NCBI RefSeq assembly: GCF_002287235.1
Contig: NZ_LMVP01000223.1
Span: 1-64,000, forward strand
Direction of reading: 5' to 3'
From: Methanosarcina spelaei
Lineage (GTDB): Archaea; Halobacteriota; Methanosarcinia; Methanosarcinales; Methanosarcinaceae
DNA: 64,000 nucleotides
Each line of letters opens with the position of its first letter. The first letter of the stretch is position 1. The translations under genes and the position numbers were made by a program. The notes under the pieces are model-generated. The model was not told the origin of the DNA. It ran no database searches and saw only the letters and a list, made by a program, of their open reading frames with translations. Of the stretch, positions 17,403-26,259 are shown piece after piece.

Positions 17403-18389
17403 GTGCAGGAAATCAGAACAAAGAAATTTTTGCCAAAGAAAAAAAATACTTTGCTGGTACATAGAGTGCGGGATAAGTTAATTCCTGTATCTTCACCAGT
17501 TCCTCCTACTGGCCTATACTTATCACCTTTTACTTATCCTGTTTCTAATCCTGCTCCTGACTGTTCATTTTGTTCTCCAGGTCTTCTCTATCTCGATTTG
17601 AATATTTATCGGGAAACTGTAATAAAAGCTCTTGTTAAAGAACAAAGTGAGGATCTGTACAAGCTAATTGAGGAAGTTAACTTTGACGGAAAATATTATC
17701 GGATAAAAAGTGTGCGTTTCAGGGAATGGGAACACTGCTGGGATCTGGCGGTTCGAGTGCAATTTTATGGAACAATGCCGGGATTAGCCTTCGAACCGAG
17801 AAAAATCATTTATAAAGAAAACAAGAAAATAATATATAAATCCCTTGTTCTGGTAAACCCATATGAGTTGTGGGAAAGAAAATTGGTTGAAAAATTATGG
17901 AATTTACAGGATAGAATTGAATTCCTTATAGCAAAAATCCTCTTTCACGAGTGCATCCATATTCTTATATTCCATGGAAAAACTCTACACTCAGGTTTGG
18001 AGCAGACAAATATTTTCCTTGAATTCAAAGAACTGCTTAAGTTTACAAACTCGAAAAAATTGTGCCCTGAAGGTTGCGGTGTCCGGTACCACCTACGAAA
18101 TCTGGTTGACCTTTACCCAAGTTTTTCCAAAAACTCCGAAGAAAAATCAGATTTGGTTAGTGAACTTTACGAGTTTCTGATCCACGAAAAATACAGCATT
18201 AAAAAAACCGATCTGGCTTTTGGCCTTCCATGCAGCAACAGAAAAATTTCCCAGGACTATGTGAAACTGACAGCTTTGAAAACGGGACCCTGTATGGAAA
18301 TTAATAAAAAAAATTGGAAAGAAGAAGTTAACAGGTTGCAGAAGGATCTGGAAAAACTGTATGATAGAATTGATGATAACCAGAGATGA
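17403..18389 (+). CDS. Unknown protein with HExxH zinc-peptidase-like motif
   Basis: A 328-residue soluble protein not assigned to a family. Around residues 178-190 it reads ILFHECIHILIFHGK. HECIH fits the HExxH zinc-binding motif of metallopeptidases, and it sits in a predicted hydrophobic helix as in true zincins. Possible third ligands are Glu in SGLEQ or later acidic residues. Cysteine pairs occur near 58-62 (CSFC) and 218-222 (CPEGC). No signal peptide or membrane span is evident. The C-terminus is a charged helix. GTG at 17403 has GGGG about ten bases upstream. It lies between the two halves of a cobalt/nickel transporter, without evident operon linkage. Confidence 0.6.
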   Translation: MQEIRTKKFLPKKKNTLLVHRVRDKLIPVSSPVPPTGLYLSPFTYPVSNPAPDCSFCSPGLLYLDLNIYRETVIKALVKEQSEDLYKLIEEVNFDGKYYRIKSVRFREWEHCWDLAVRVQFYGTMPGLAFEPRKIIYKENKKIIYKSLVLVNPYELWERKLVEKLWNLQDRIEFLIAKILFHECIHILIFHGKTLHSGLEQTNIFLEFKELLKFTNSKKLCPEGCGVRYHLRNLVDLYPSFSKNSEEKSDLVSELYEFLIHEKYSIKKTDLAFGLPCSNRKISQDYVKLTALKTGPCMEINKKNWKEEVNRLQKDLEKLYDRIDDNQR

Positions 18390-18520
18390 GAATGAGGTAA
18401 ATTGAAAAATTTGGGGCTAAATTAACTTATTTAGCTCAAAATCAGATTTAAATGATCGAAATAATAAACCATAGCATAAAGCTCGAAATCACTTATGATA
18501 TTTACCAGAATTGAGTATAT

Positions 18521-18582
18521 ATGATTCTCTCACTAATCTGATTCTTTCACTAATCTGATTCTTTCACTAATCTGATTCTCTT
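18521..18582. repeat. 17-bp tandem repeat, three to four copies
   Basis: CTAATCTGATTCTTTCA repeated with minor changes downstream of the HExxH gene. Confidence 0.8.
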
Positions 18583-18702
18583 ATAGTATGTAAAAAATAA
18601 GAACATTCCTACAAAGGTAATAAAAATTGATAAATTTAGACAACAAACAGCTATGAAAAAAATCCTTAATTTAACTGGAAATTCTACACCTTTGCACTAA
18701 AT

Positions 18703-18731
18703 CCCTGCCTGCTTTATTACCACAGGCAGGG
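18703..18731. terminator. Strong hairpin, possible terminator or small RNA end
   Basis: CCCTGCCTG at 18703-18711 pairs perfectly with CAGGCAGGG at 18723-18731 across an 11-base AT-rich loop, followed by GCAAAAAGG. It is unusually GC-rich for its surroundings and lies 310 bp after the nearest gene end, so it may belong to an unannotated transcript. The remaining 18732-19530 shows no supported gene. Confidence 0.5.
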
Positions 18732-19531
18732 GCAAAAAGGAGTTCAGATGACTTAGGCGATTTAGGAGGTAATTTTTTATTTGTGTCTGTTCGCCAGAGA
18801 TCCTTTATCGATATTACCAGCTAATATTTAAGACTTTTGGTATATTTCCTGTTACAAATTATTAACTACAGCGAGATTATTCTTACGCAATCTGGACATT
18901 GTTTTATGGAGAATTTATCATCTTGAAGTGACAAAACATTGAGAGTGAGTGAAGAGTTTAAAAAGCTAGATAATATAGATAAACACAATGCAGGAAAATG
19001 ACGCAAGGAAACAAAACAGTTTAACCCTTTTAGACTTAATCGACAAGTTTTCTCTATCTACGTTGGAACAAAAATCTCCAGTTATTTTTCATTAATTTCA
19101 AAACAAATTAGGGGATAGAGTCAAGAAATTAATGAGAACACATGTTTGACTTAATGGAAAACACATGTTTGACTTGTTTGACTTAATGGAAGATACAAGG
19201 ATACTTAATCTGATTAAAAATAAAAATAAAAGTACTGAAGAAGGTGTCAATAAAAAGATTATCGAAAAAAGTAATATCAAAACGTATATATGTAATACTA
19301 AACAATGTGGTATTATCTAACTTGTTATTGATTGTATTCTTTAAAAACAGTTGCCTGAAACATTGTAGTAAACTCAAAAATATTAAGGCTGCTCCTGAAA
19401 GAACTTTTAGATTTCATGTTAAAGATATTTATCAATTCCTTGCTTCAGAAATATTCCTGAACCTAAAAAACTCCTGTTCGGATTTTTGCAGGAAACAAAC
19501 ATGATATTCCTTGAATAACATGCACAACTAT

Positions 19532-19563
19532 ATGAAAATGCATGCTGATGGCAGCATTTTCAT
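19532..19563. promoter_or_regulatory. Inverted repeat upstream of cbiM
   Basis: TGAAAATGC at 19533-19541 and GCATTTTCA at 19554-19562, extended by one more pairable position on the outside. It lies 40 bp before the cbiM start, where an archaeal repressor or activator would act. It partly resembles a TATGA...TCATG dyad of nickel regulators, but no assignment is made. Confidence 0.5.
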
Positions 19564-19602
19564 GCTAAATAAGAAATAGGAGTAAAAAGAGGGAAAAGTG
19601 AA

Positions 19603-20268
19603 ATGCATATACCTGATTCATTCATACCGCTTAGCCAGGCAGTGATTTACTGGATTATAGCCCTTCCGTTTATAATAACGTCAATGAAATGGGCAAAAAA
19701 CGAGCTTGACGAGATGAAAGTACCGATTCTTGCCGCCCTTGCTGCAGGAATTTTTGCAATCCAGGCCATGAATATTCCCATCGGGATGGGAACAAGTGGA
19801 CATATGGTAGGAGCAGCCCTTGTTGCTATTGTCTTTGGAAGCCCATGGGCTGGGGTTCTTGTGCTTACTCTAGTCCTGATTGTGCAAGGATTCGCCTTCG
19901 GTGACGGGGGAGTCACTACTATGGGAGCGAATATTCTGAATATGGGTGTTATTTCCGGATTTATCGGATATTATACATACGTTGCCCTTCGAAAAAGTGT
20001 AGGTACAAGTATTGCGAGTTTTGGAGGCGCCTGGCTCGGTCTCTTTATTTCGGCAGTAGTCTGTGCGGTTGAGATGTGGATTGCAGGTACTTTCCCACTG
20101 GTTCCCGGCCTGGTTGCCATGGGCACATATCATCTTATAATTGGTTTTATTGGTGAAGGCCTGATCACTTCAATTGTAATCATGGCGATTGCAAAATCCC
20201 GCCCTGACCTTCTTGAGGATAATTTTACTGCCAGATCAGAAAAGAATAAAAAGGAGACACACGCATGA
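19603..20268 (+). CDS. cbiM: ECF transporter substrate-binding membrane protein CbiM/NikM
   Basis: The S component that captures Co2+ or Ni2+. The N-terminus MHIPDSFIP matches the family, in which the free Met1 amino group and His2 bind the metal, so ATG at 19603 is secure. About six membrane spans follow, with conserved [24 protein letters not shown], which supplies a further metal-ligand His, and [18 protein letters not shown]. Length (221) is typical. It overlaps the next gene by four bases. It presumably works with CbiO and CbiQ encoded at 14529-16353, as no other Co/Ni ATPase is in the window. Confidence 0.92.
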   Translation: MHIPDSFIPLSQAVIYWIIALPFIITSMKWAKNELDEMKVPILAALAAGIFAIQAMNIPIGMGTSGHMVGAALVAIVFGSPWAGVLVLTLVLIVQGFAFGDGGVTTMGANILNMGVISGFIGYYTYVALRKSVGTSIASFGGAWLGLFISAVVCAVEMWIAGTFPLVPGLVAMGTYHLIIGFIGEGLITSIVIMAIAKSRPDLLEDNFTARSEKNKKETHA

Positions 20269-20570
20269 GCGGAAAATCAAACGTGAAATTCTTTTACGTC
20301 GGAATTGCAATTGCACTTCTGCTTGCAATTCTAGCTCCTTTCCTTGCATCCTCCGACCCAGACGGACTGGAAAGTGCTGCTGGAGGGATAGTTGAAGAAT
20401 CGAAAATTTCCCAAATTGAAGCGACTGAACCTGTAGTAAGCTCTCCAATGCCCGATTATTCAATAGAAGGCCTGGGAAAAGGGGGAGAAGTAGCAGCAAT
20501 AGCCGTTGGAACACTTGCAGTACTGGCAATCAGTCTAGGGCTGGGCAAAGTTTTCAGCAAAAAAATCTGA
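20265..20570 (+). CDS. cbiN: CbiN/NikN-like PDGLE-domain protein
   Basis: A small accessory subunit of Co/Ni ECF transporters, 101 residues with two membrane spans (about 9-28 and 75-93). The external loop begins [13 protein letters not shown], the diagnostic PDGLE motif, and has [10 protein letters not shown] before the second span. The start ATG overlaps the cbiM stop (ATGA), so the two are translationally coupled. Confidence 0.85.
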   Translation: MSGKSNVKFFYVGIAIALLLAILAPFLASSDPDGLESAAGGIVEESKISQIEATEPVVSSPMPDYSIEGLGKGGEVAAIAVGTLAVLAISLGLGKVFSKKI

Positions 20571-20598
20571 CATAAAATAGAGTTCTTTTTTCAAAAAA

Positions 20599-20632
20599 TC
20601 GTTTCTCTTCCCGAAAGGTAGAGGAGAAACGA
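20599..20632. terminator. Hairpin between convergent cbiN and nth
   Basis: TCGTTTCTC at 20599-20607 pairs with GAGAAACGA at 20624-20632. It lies between two convergent genes and could end both transcripts. Confidence 0.6.
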
Positions 20633-20657
20633 CTTGCATATCTCTGGAAGAAACGTC

Positions 20658-21365
20658 TCAGCTACTGCCAATAAATATAATACTGGAAGGACATAAGTCC
20701 TTTACAATACAGATTTTACACTTTGGTCTCCTTGCCTGACAGATTTTCCTCCCATGATAGATCAGGGTCATGGAGATTGAATCAAGATCTTCCTTTCTGG
20801 CAAGTGAGATAAGATCCTGTTCAATTTTAGCGGGGTCGGAGTTTTTCGTGAGTCCCAACCTTCTGGAAACCCTTTTTACATGGGTATCTACAGCAATTCC
20901 CTCTACTACTCCGAATGCTCTGGAAAGTACTATATTAGCCGTTTTCCTTCCGACGCCTGGCAGACTAATAAGCTCTTGCATAGTTTTCGGAACTTCACCA
21001 TTATACTTTTCAACAATCATCTGAGCAGCCGTTTTGATATTCTTTGCCTTGCTTTTATAAAAGCCTGTGGAATATAGATCATTTTCAAGTTCCCTGAGAT
21101 CAGCACTGGCATAATCTTCTGCAGTCCTGTACTTTTTGAATAATTTATCAGTCACTCTGTTAATCTGTACATCGGTTGACTGAGCTGAAAGAACAGTTGC
21201 CACAAGAAGTTCAAGAGGATTGCTGTAGTTAAGAGAAGGTTTTACATCAGGATACTCTTCTTTTAGAAGAGCCCAGATCCGGTCGAAGTTATGTCTGTTA
21301 TCAGGAATATTGTATTCAGAAACAAAATCCTCAGTATCAGATTTTTTTGGCTTTTTTTCAGGCAT
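20658..21365 (-). CDS. nth: Endonuclease III, DNA glycosylase/AP lyase
   Basis: A base-excision repair enzyme that removes oxidised pyrimidines and cleaves the abasic site. The helix-hairpin-helix LPGVGRKTANIVL supplies the catalytic Lys, and GIAVDTHVKR supplies the catalytic Asp. The C-terminal CQARRPKCKICIVKDLC fits the C-x6-C-x2-C-x5-C site for a 4Fe-4S cluster. Length 235 includes a 20-residue Lys/Asp/Glu-rich N-terminal extension. The start is ATG at 21365. The gene is monocistronic. Confidence 0.95.
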   Translation of the reverse strand: MPEKKPKKSDTEDFVSEYNIPDNRHNFDRIWALLKEEYPDVKPSLNYSNPLELLVATVLSAQSTDVQINRVTDKLFKKYRTAEDYASADLRELENDLYSTGFYKSKAKNIKTAAQMIVEKYNGEVPKTMQELISLPGVGRKTANIVLSRAFGVVEGIAVDTHVKRVSRRLGLTKNSDPAKIEQDLISLARKEDLDSISMTLIYHGRKICQARRPKCKICIVKDLCPSSIIFIGSS

Positions 21366-21474
21366 GTTAACTCCGTCTTCCAGTCATTTCATAATTTAGC
21401 CAGAAACTTATTTGTTTGAGGAAACAGTACTTTCAATGTCCCTTGAAGTTTGAGTTTATGTCCGATCCAGCAGG

Positions 21475-22827
21475 TTACAGCATATAAGGAATATCCGAAC
21501 ATGTAGTAGGATAGGTAAAGATCAGTCTTTTTATGTCCGAGGCTTTAAACCCCAGCCTCATTACCGCAGCAAAAATATTGATAGCTTCTTCGGCATTAGG
21601 ACCCAGAATATGTGCTCCCATTATACGGTCGTTTGCTTCATCGATAATTACTTTTGAAGCCGCAAACTCCATTCCTGCTTTCCGAGTTGTATACCAATTG
21701 CTTCTGTCCTGGAAAATAACTTTATACTTATCACTATCTTTAGAGACACTGATTCCTACCGACGCGAGAACCGGAATGGTAAAGACTGCACTTGGAATGC
21801 CTTTATAGTCTGCCTCAATACTATCACCCTCAAGGACATTAATTGCGGCAACTTCTCCCTGGAGACTTGCAACAGGAGTTAATTGCACGCCCTCCAATGC
21901 GCAGTCTCCACCTGCATAGATCCGGGAGTTTGAGGTCCTCATGTGCTTATCAACCACAATAGCTCCCTTTTCGGTTTTAACTCCGGCGTTCTCAAGACGC
22001 AGGTTCTCTATATCGGCTACACGACCTGCTCCGTGCACTACCATATCCGTACGGAAAATCTGAGTTTCTGGTTCAGTTTCAGACTTAGATTTAGTCTTGA
22101 CCAGAAAGCCATTCTCGTCTTTTTCTATCGAGACTACTGGTTTGTTTATAAGGATCTTAATTCCTGAGGCTTCAGAGGCTTTCACAAGCAGATTTACCAT
22201 ATCAGAATCAAAAGCTCCCAGGACCCTTTCACTTCTATGCAGGATTGTTACTTCAGCTCCAGTTCTTCGCGCAACATGAGCGAACTCCATGGATATATAC
22301 CCGCCACCGATGAAAATAATTTTATCAGGAAGCTTTTTGGTTTCTAATAACTTCTCGCTTGTAGTAACATACTCCTCACCTGGAATATTGAGTTTTCTGG
22401 GCCTTGCACCTGTAGCCAGGAAAATATACTCTCCTTTAAGTTTGTCCTCTCCAACAATGACTGTGTTTTGGTTTTCAAAATGCGCTCTCCCATGATATGT
22501 ATCAATTCCCATCTCAACCAGATGTTTCTCTGTTTTGCTGGAATATCCCTCCGTAAATGTCTTTTTGAACTCGATGAGTGAAGTCCAGTCAAGTTTTAAA
22601 GGAGTACCTATCCCTACACCTTTTCCTATTAGCCGATTATTAGAGTCAGTAACACCAGCAGTATTGGTAAGCACTTCTTTCGGATCACATCCCCTTAGAG
22701 GACAGGTGCCCCCATATTCCCTGGAATCAATTATAGCGATCTTTAACCCTGAATGTGCAACTTTACCTGCAAAGCTTCTGCCCGCAGTACCCGTCCCGAT
22801 AATTATAATATCATATTTCTTTTCCAT
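21475..22827 (-). CDS. FAD/NAD(P)-dependent disulfide oxidoreductase (glutathione/mercuric reductase-like)
   Basis: A 450-residue flavoprotein of the pyridine-nucleotide disulfide oxidoreductase class I type. FAD site GTGTAGRSFAG is at 11-21. Redox-active CPLRGC has Cys42 and Cys47. The NAD(P) site is GGGYISMEFAHVARRTG near 170, and the second FAD motif RIYAGGDCA near 305. The C-terminus reads FTYPTTCSDIPYML where classical members have HPTxSE, so the catalytic His is replaced by Tyr. The substrate is therefore uncertain and probably not glutathione. Methanosarcina lacks glutathione, and coenzyme M, cysteine or another thiol is possible. ATG at 22827. Confidence 0.85.
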   Translation of the reverse strand: MEKKYDIIIIGTGTAGRSFAGKVAHSGLKIAIIDSREYGGTCPLRGCDPKEVLTNTAGVTDSNNRLIGKGVGIGTPLKLDWTSLIEFKKTFTEGYSSKTEKHLVEMGIDTYHGRAHFENQNTVIVGEDKLKGEYIFLATGARPRKLNIPGEEYVTTSEKLLETKKLPDKIIFIGGGYISMEFAHVARRTGAEVTILHRSERVLGAFDSDMVNLLVKASEASGIKILINKPVVSIEKDENGFLVKTKSKSETEPETQIFRTDMVVHGAGRVADIENLRLENAGVKTEKGAIVVDKHMRTSNSRIYAGGDCALEGVQLTPVASLQGEVAAINVLEGDSIEADYKGIPSAVFTIPVLASVGISVSKDSDKYKVIFQDRSNWYTTRKAGMEFAASKVIIDEANDRIMGAHILGPNAEEAINIFAAVMRLGFKASDIKRLIFTYPTTCSDIPYML

Positions 22828-23179
22828 GAACTCCCCTACCCTCTGATATTATTTTCTGAAATGAATAAAGAAGATATTTTAAAAGTATATATTATATGCA
22901 ATTTTTATCCATTTTGATTTCAGAGAATAAGTATTTCACCTGGACTCTGATCCAGAAAATGAAGCAAAAAGTGTGGCTTTAGAGAATTATGCATGAAAAG
23001 TACCAAAAACTTAAAGAACTAGATTTCCAGAAGGGTTCTGGCAGTACCTTAACGGAAATACTGAGTTTGTAAAATATAAGTCCGGTTTATCCGGAAAAAA
23101 CGCCCTTTTTTAATATAATAATGTGTAGACCATAAGTTTTATAGCTAAGAATTTTTAAACCAAGGATATTGGTGATTTT
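22828..23179. other. Divergent promoter region
   Basis: It lies between the divergent oxidoreductase and purH. AT-rich TATA-like stretches occur on both sides. TCCGG appears twice as TCCGGTTTATCCGG near 23080. No gene. Confidence 0.4.
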
Positions 23180-24796
23180 TTGGTAAAGAGGGCACTGCTC
23201 AGCGTCTCAGACAAGACAGGAATTGCAGAATTCGCACGCGGGCTTGAATCATTTGGCGTGAAGATTATTTCAACAGGCGGGACAGCGAAAATTCTTCGCG
23301 ACGCCGGCATAGAAGTTACTGATGTCTCGGAAGTCACAGGCTGTCCAGAGATGATGGGAGGAAGGGTCAAAACTCTCCATCCAAGAATTCATGGCGGGCT
23401 CTTATGCCTGCGAGAGAGCAAGGAACAGATGGCTGAGGCTGAAAGAGAAGACATTTCGCTTATTGACATGGTGGCTGTAAATCTCTATCCGTTTGAGGTA
23501 ACAGTCTCAAAGGAAGGCGTCGAACTTGAAGAAGCCATTGAGAACATAGACATCGGAGGGCCAACTCTTCTTCGTTCGGCAGCTAAAAACTACCGTTCGG
23601 TTACAGTGCTCTCAGACCCTTCGGACTACGGGCATGTTCTCAAAGAACTTCGCTCAACAGGTGTAGTTTCGGAGACAACCAGAGCTGCTCTTGCAGTTAA
23701 GGCTTTCAGGCATACTGCGGATTATGATGCAGCAATCGACACCTATCTGAGCAGAACCCTGCTTGAGGAAAACGTGCTACGCCTGAACTTTACCGACGGT
23801 GTAAAACTTCGTTATGGGGAGAATTGGCACCAGAAAGCCTACTTTTATAAAGATCCCAAAATTGAAGGTCCTACCCTGGCAAAAGCTATCCAGCTGCACG
23901 GAAAAGAACTCTCCTATAACAACTATGTGGACGCAGACAATGCCCTTCAGACAATAAAAGAACTTGGAAATGCTCAGCCTGCCGTAGCGATCGTAAAACA
24001 CAACAATCCATGCGGGCTTGCAACCGGAAGCACACTCCTACAGGCTCTTCAGGCTGCCTGGGACGGAGACCCAATTTCAGCTTACGGAAGCATAATCTGC
24101 ACCAACGAAACCTTTGACCTTGAAGCTGCAACTTTTCTGAACGGAAAATTTGTGGAAATTATTCTTGCTCCTGACTTCAAACTCGATGCCCTTGAGTACC
24201 TGAAAAATAAAAGTGAAAACCTTCGACTCCTTAAGCTGCCTGAACTCAGAGAAGCTTTTGGGACAGAATACACATACAAGTATGTGATAGGAGGCATGCT
24301 CAAGCAGAGCCGTGATATTGGCCTCTACGAGAAATGGGAGTCAGTTACAGATATTCCCTATCCTGAAGAGAAGCGCTCTCTTTCGGAATTTTGCCTTAAA
24401 GCCTGCAAGTCAACTAAATCCAACGCAGTGATCCTTGCTCACGAGTACGAGCCAGGTTTCTTTATGGTACTTGCTATGGGTGCAGGACAACCGAATAGGG
24501 TTGACTCTATTCGCAAACTTGCAGCCACAAAAGCTGTTGAAAATCTCAGGGTAATTTACGAACGGGAAAATCCTCCAACTTCCTTTGAAGCTTACTGCAA
24601 GAAAGTTATGTCAGAGTGTGTAATGGCCTCGGATGCCTTTTTCCCCTTCAATGATAGTATAATTTATGCTGCAGAAAATAACATACACTATATAGTCTCT
24701 CCAGGTGGATCAATTCGGGACGGCGAAGTCATTGATGCTGCAAATCGGCTAGGAGTTGCCATGGCCTTTACAGGCATGCGACACTTCCTTCATTAA
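23180..24796 (+). CDS. purH: Bifunctional AICAR transformylase/IMP cyclohydrolase
   Basis: Catalyses the last two steps of purine synthesis, AICAR to FAICAR to IMP. The N-terminal MGS-like IMP cyclohydrolase domain (1-200) shows VSDKTGIAEFARGLESFG, STGGTAKILRDAGI and GGRVKTLHPRIHGG. The C-terminal transformylase domain shows LRYGENWHQKA and VKHNNPCG with catalytic His-Asn. Length 538 is full. Start TTG at 23180 begins VKRALLSVSDKTG, with GGTGAT six bases upstream. Many archaea use PurP and PurO instead, so this bacterial-type fused enzyme is a lineage mark of Methanosarcina and relatives. Confidence 0.95.
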   Translation: MVKRALLSVSDKTGIAEFARGLESFGVKIISTGGTAKILRDAGIEVTDVSEVTGCPEMMGGRVKTLHPRIHGGLLCLRESKEQMAEAEREDISLIDMVAVNLYPFEVTVSKEGVELEEAIENIDIGGPTLLRSAAKNYRSVTVLSDPSDYGHVLKELRSTGVVSETTRAALAVKAFRHTADYDAAIDTYLSRTLLEENVLRLNFTDGVKLRYGENWHQKAYFYKDPKIEGPTLAKAIQLHGKELSYNNYVDADNALQTIKELGNAQPAVAIVKHNNPCGLATGSTLLQALQAAWDGDPISAYGSIICTNETFDLEAATFLNGKFVEIILAPDFKLDALEYLKNKSENLRLLKLPELREAFGTEYTYKYVIGGMLKQSRDIGLYEKWESVTDIPYPEEKRSLSEFCLKACKSTKSNAVILAHEYEPGFFMVLAMGAGQPNRVDSIRKLAATKAVENLRVIYERENPPTSFEAYCKKVMSECVMASDAFFPFNDSIIYAAENNIHYIVSPGGSIRDGEVIDAANRLGVAMAFTGMRHFLH

Positions 24797-24834
24797 CAAG
24801 CTTTTAAGGTGTCGATAAAGTAATAAATGAATAT

Positions 24835-24862
24835 CCCTGAGCTAAAGACTCAGGGTTTTACG
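24835..24862 (+). terminator. Terminator of purH
   Basis: CCCTGAG at 24835-24841 pairs with CTCAGGG at 24849-24855 around CTAAAGA, followed by TTTTA. Confidence 0.65.
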
Positions 24863-25215
24863 CTTCTTAACATAAGTTTGTTAAATGATTTGATTTAGTT
24901 TTAACTTTCTATTGACCTTAATTCTTTTTACTTTCGTTTATTGCCTGGTATTTTGTAAATGTGTTACCTTCCGGACTCTTTTATATAATTTTATAATTTG
25001 TCTGGTGATCTGCTATTTGATTTTTCGATATTACAGTCAAAATTTTTACTAACGTACTCTTGTTTCAAGTTTTAAACACTAAAAACTTATTTAACGTTAA
25101 ATCAGGCTCCGATTTTAAAACTTTTTATGCGAAAGCATTTTTCGTTTCAGACTAATTTTTGATATAATTAATTTAAAATAATTAAAGGGATTATTTTATG
25201 TTGTACATAGAGATA

Positions 25216-25380
25216 ACAGAAAGAGTGAGTACGGGTATGAATAGTTAGTAAAGAATTGCCTGGAAACTTTTGAACCTGTTCCGAGTAATATGCTTGGGGG
25301 AGCGTATTTTCGGATCAACCGTATCGGGGGCTACGGTAAAGGGAACATAAGTTTCCGGGCTTTTCCTTACCCTTCTTTTA
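25216..25380 (+). ncRNA. Candidate structured RNA with two G-rich-loop hairpins
   Basis: A GC-richer island in very AT-rich DNA with no reading frame. Hairpin 1: AATATGCT (25287-25294) pairs with AGCGTATT (25301-25308), loop TGGGGG. Hairpin 2: ACCGTA (25318-25323) pairs with TACGGT (25332-25337), loop TCGGGGGC. A third stem, GTAAAGGGAAC with GTTTCC/CCTTAC (25336-25370), precedes a pyrimidine and T-rich stretch (CCTTCTTTT) that could end the transcript. TATA-like sequence (GATATAATTAATTTAAAATA) lies near 25160. The ends are guesses and the family is not recognised. Confidence 0.5.
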
Positions 25381-25404
25381 ATGTACGTTTCTCTTATTTT
25401 TTCT

Positions 25405-25562
25405 ACTAATTCTATTATACTAATTCTATTATACTAATTCTATTATACTAAGTTTATATGCTAAGTTTATTATACCAATTTTGTTATACCAATTTTGTTA
25501 TACTATTTTGTTATACCAATTTTGTTATACTAATTTTGTTATACTAATTCTATTATACTAAT
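25405..25562. repeat. Irregular 13-15-bp AT-rich tandem repeats
   Basis: Units of the form TATACTAATTCTAT and TATACCAATTTTGT follow one another about ten times. Confidence 0.8.
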
Positions 25563-25795
25563 ATCGTTAGCCTTTTTACTGTATTATCGTTAACCTTTTC
25601 ACGGTATTTTTCACGATGACGGCAGACTATGAGCCTCTAGAACGGCAACAGTATCTGACCATTAACAGCCATTTCTAACACTTGTGAACTTTCTCTTTCA
25701 GTTATGACTGAGAAAAACCGTTGAATTGTTTCCAGAAAAATACTGCTTGTTCCTGATAGTTAACGGCAATCAGATAGACAATCAGAAGAATATAT

Positions 25796-25886
25796 CAATC
25801 AAAAGAAGATTTCAATCAAAAGAAGATTTCAATCAAAAGAAGATTTCAATCAAAAGAAGATTTCAATCAAAAGAAGATTTCAATCA
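25796..25886. repeat. 17-bp tandem repeat, about five copies
   Basis: AATCAAAAGAAGATTTC repeats with almost no variation. Open frames across it are low-complexity. Confidence 0.9.
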
Positions 25887-25926
25887 GAAGAATCTATGTT
25901 TTCAGAAGAAGATTATAAATTTAAAC

Positions 25927-26118
25927 TCAGTAAAATATAATTTTGGAAAATCCCTGAGAAAGCTTTTCCCCCAGGAATTTTTCCACTTCTTCTTTCAGGT
26001 TTTCAATAGCTTCTTCAATAGTGGTTCCCTTGCAAATTATATCAGCTTCAGGGCAGATTGAGATATAGAAACTGTCTTCCTGACGGATAGTTGCGGAAAA
26101 AGGAAACCATATTGTCAT
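25927..26118 (-). CDS. Orphan HicB-like small protein
   Basis: A 63-residue protein with the partial RNase-H-like fold of HicB antitoxins: FSATIRQEDSFYISICPEAD, then KGTTIEEAIENLKEEVEKFL. It has no DNA-binding C-terminal extension. HicB usually pairs with the HicA toxin, a dsRNA-binding RNase, but no HicA-like frame is adjacent here, so it may be solitary or regulate something unrelated. ATG at 26118. Confidence 0.75.
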   Translation of the reverse strand: MTIWFPFSATIRQEDSFYISICPEADIICKGTTIEEAIENLKEEVEKFLGEKLSQGFSKIIFY

Positions 26119-26259
26119 GTTTTAAAAATCTGTCAGCCTACGTTTAAATGTTTTGTATCTTCTTGTTTATTAAGGTCTTCTTTGAGGAAGGTCTCCTTTT
26201 GAGCGCAGGAGTTTTATACTTAAGCTGAGATCACAGTCTAAATATATATTGTTAAGTTC

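Noticed and set aside
19244-19504. 86-codon frame before cbiM
   Set aside because: AT-rich, no ribosome site, composition unlike neighbouring genes.
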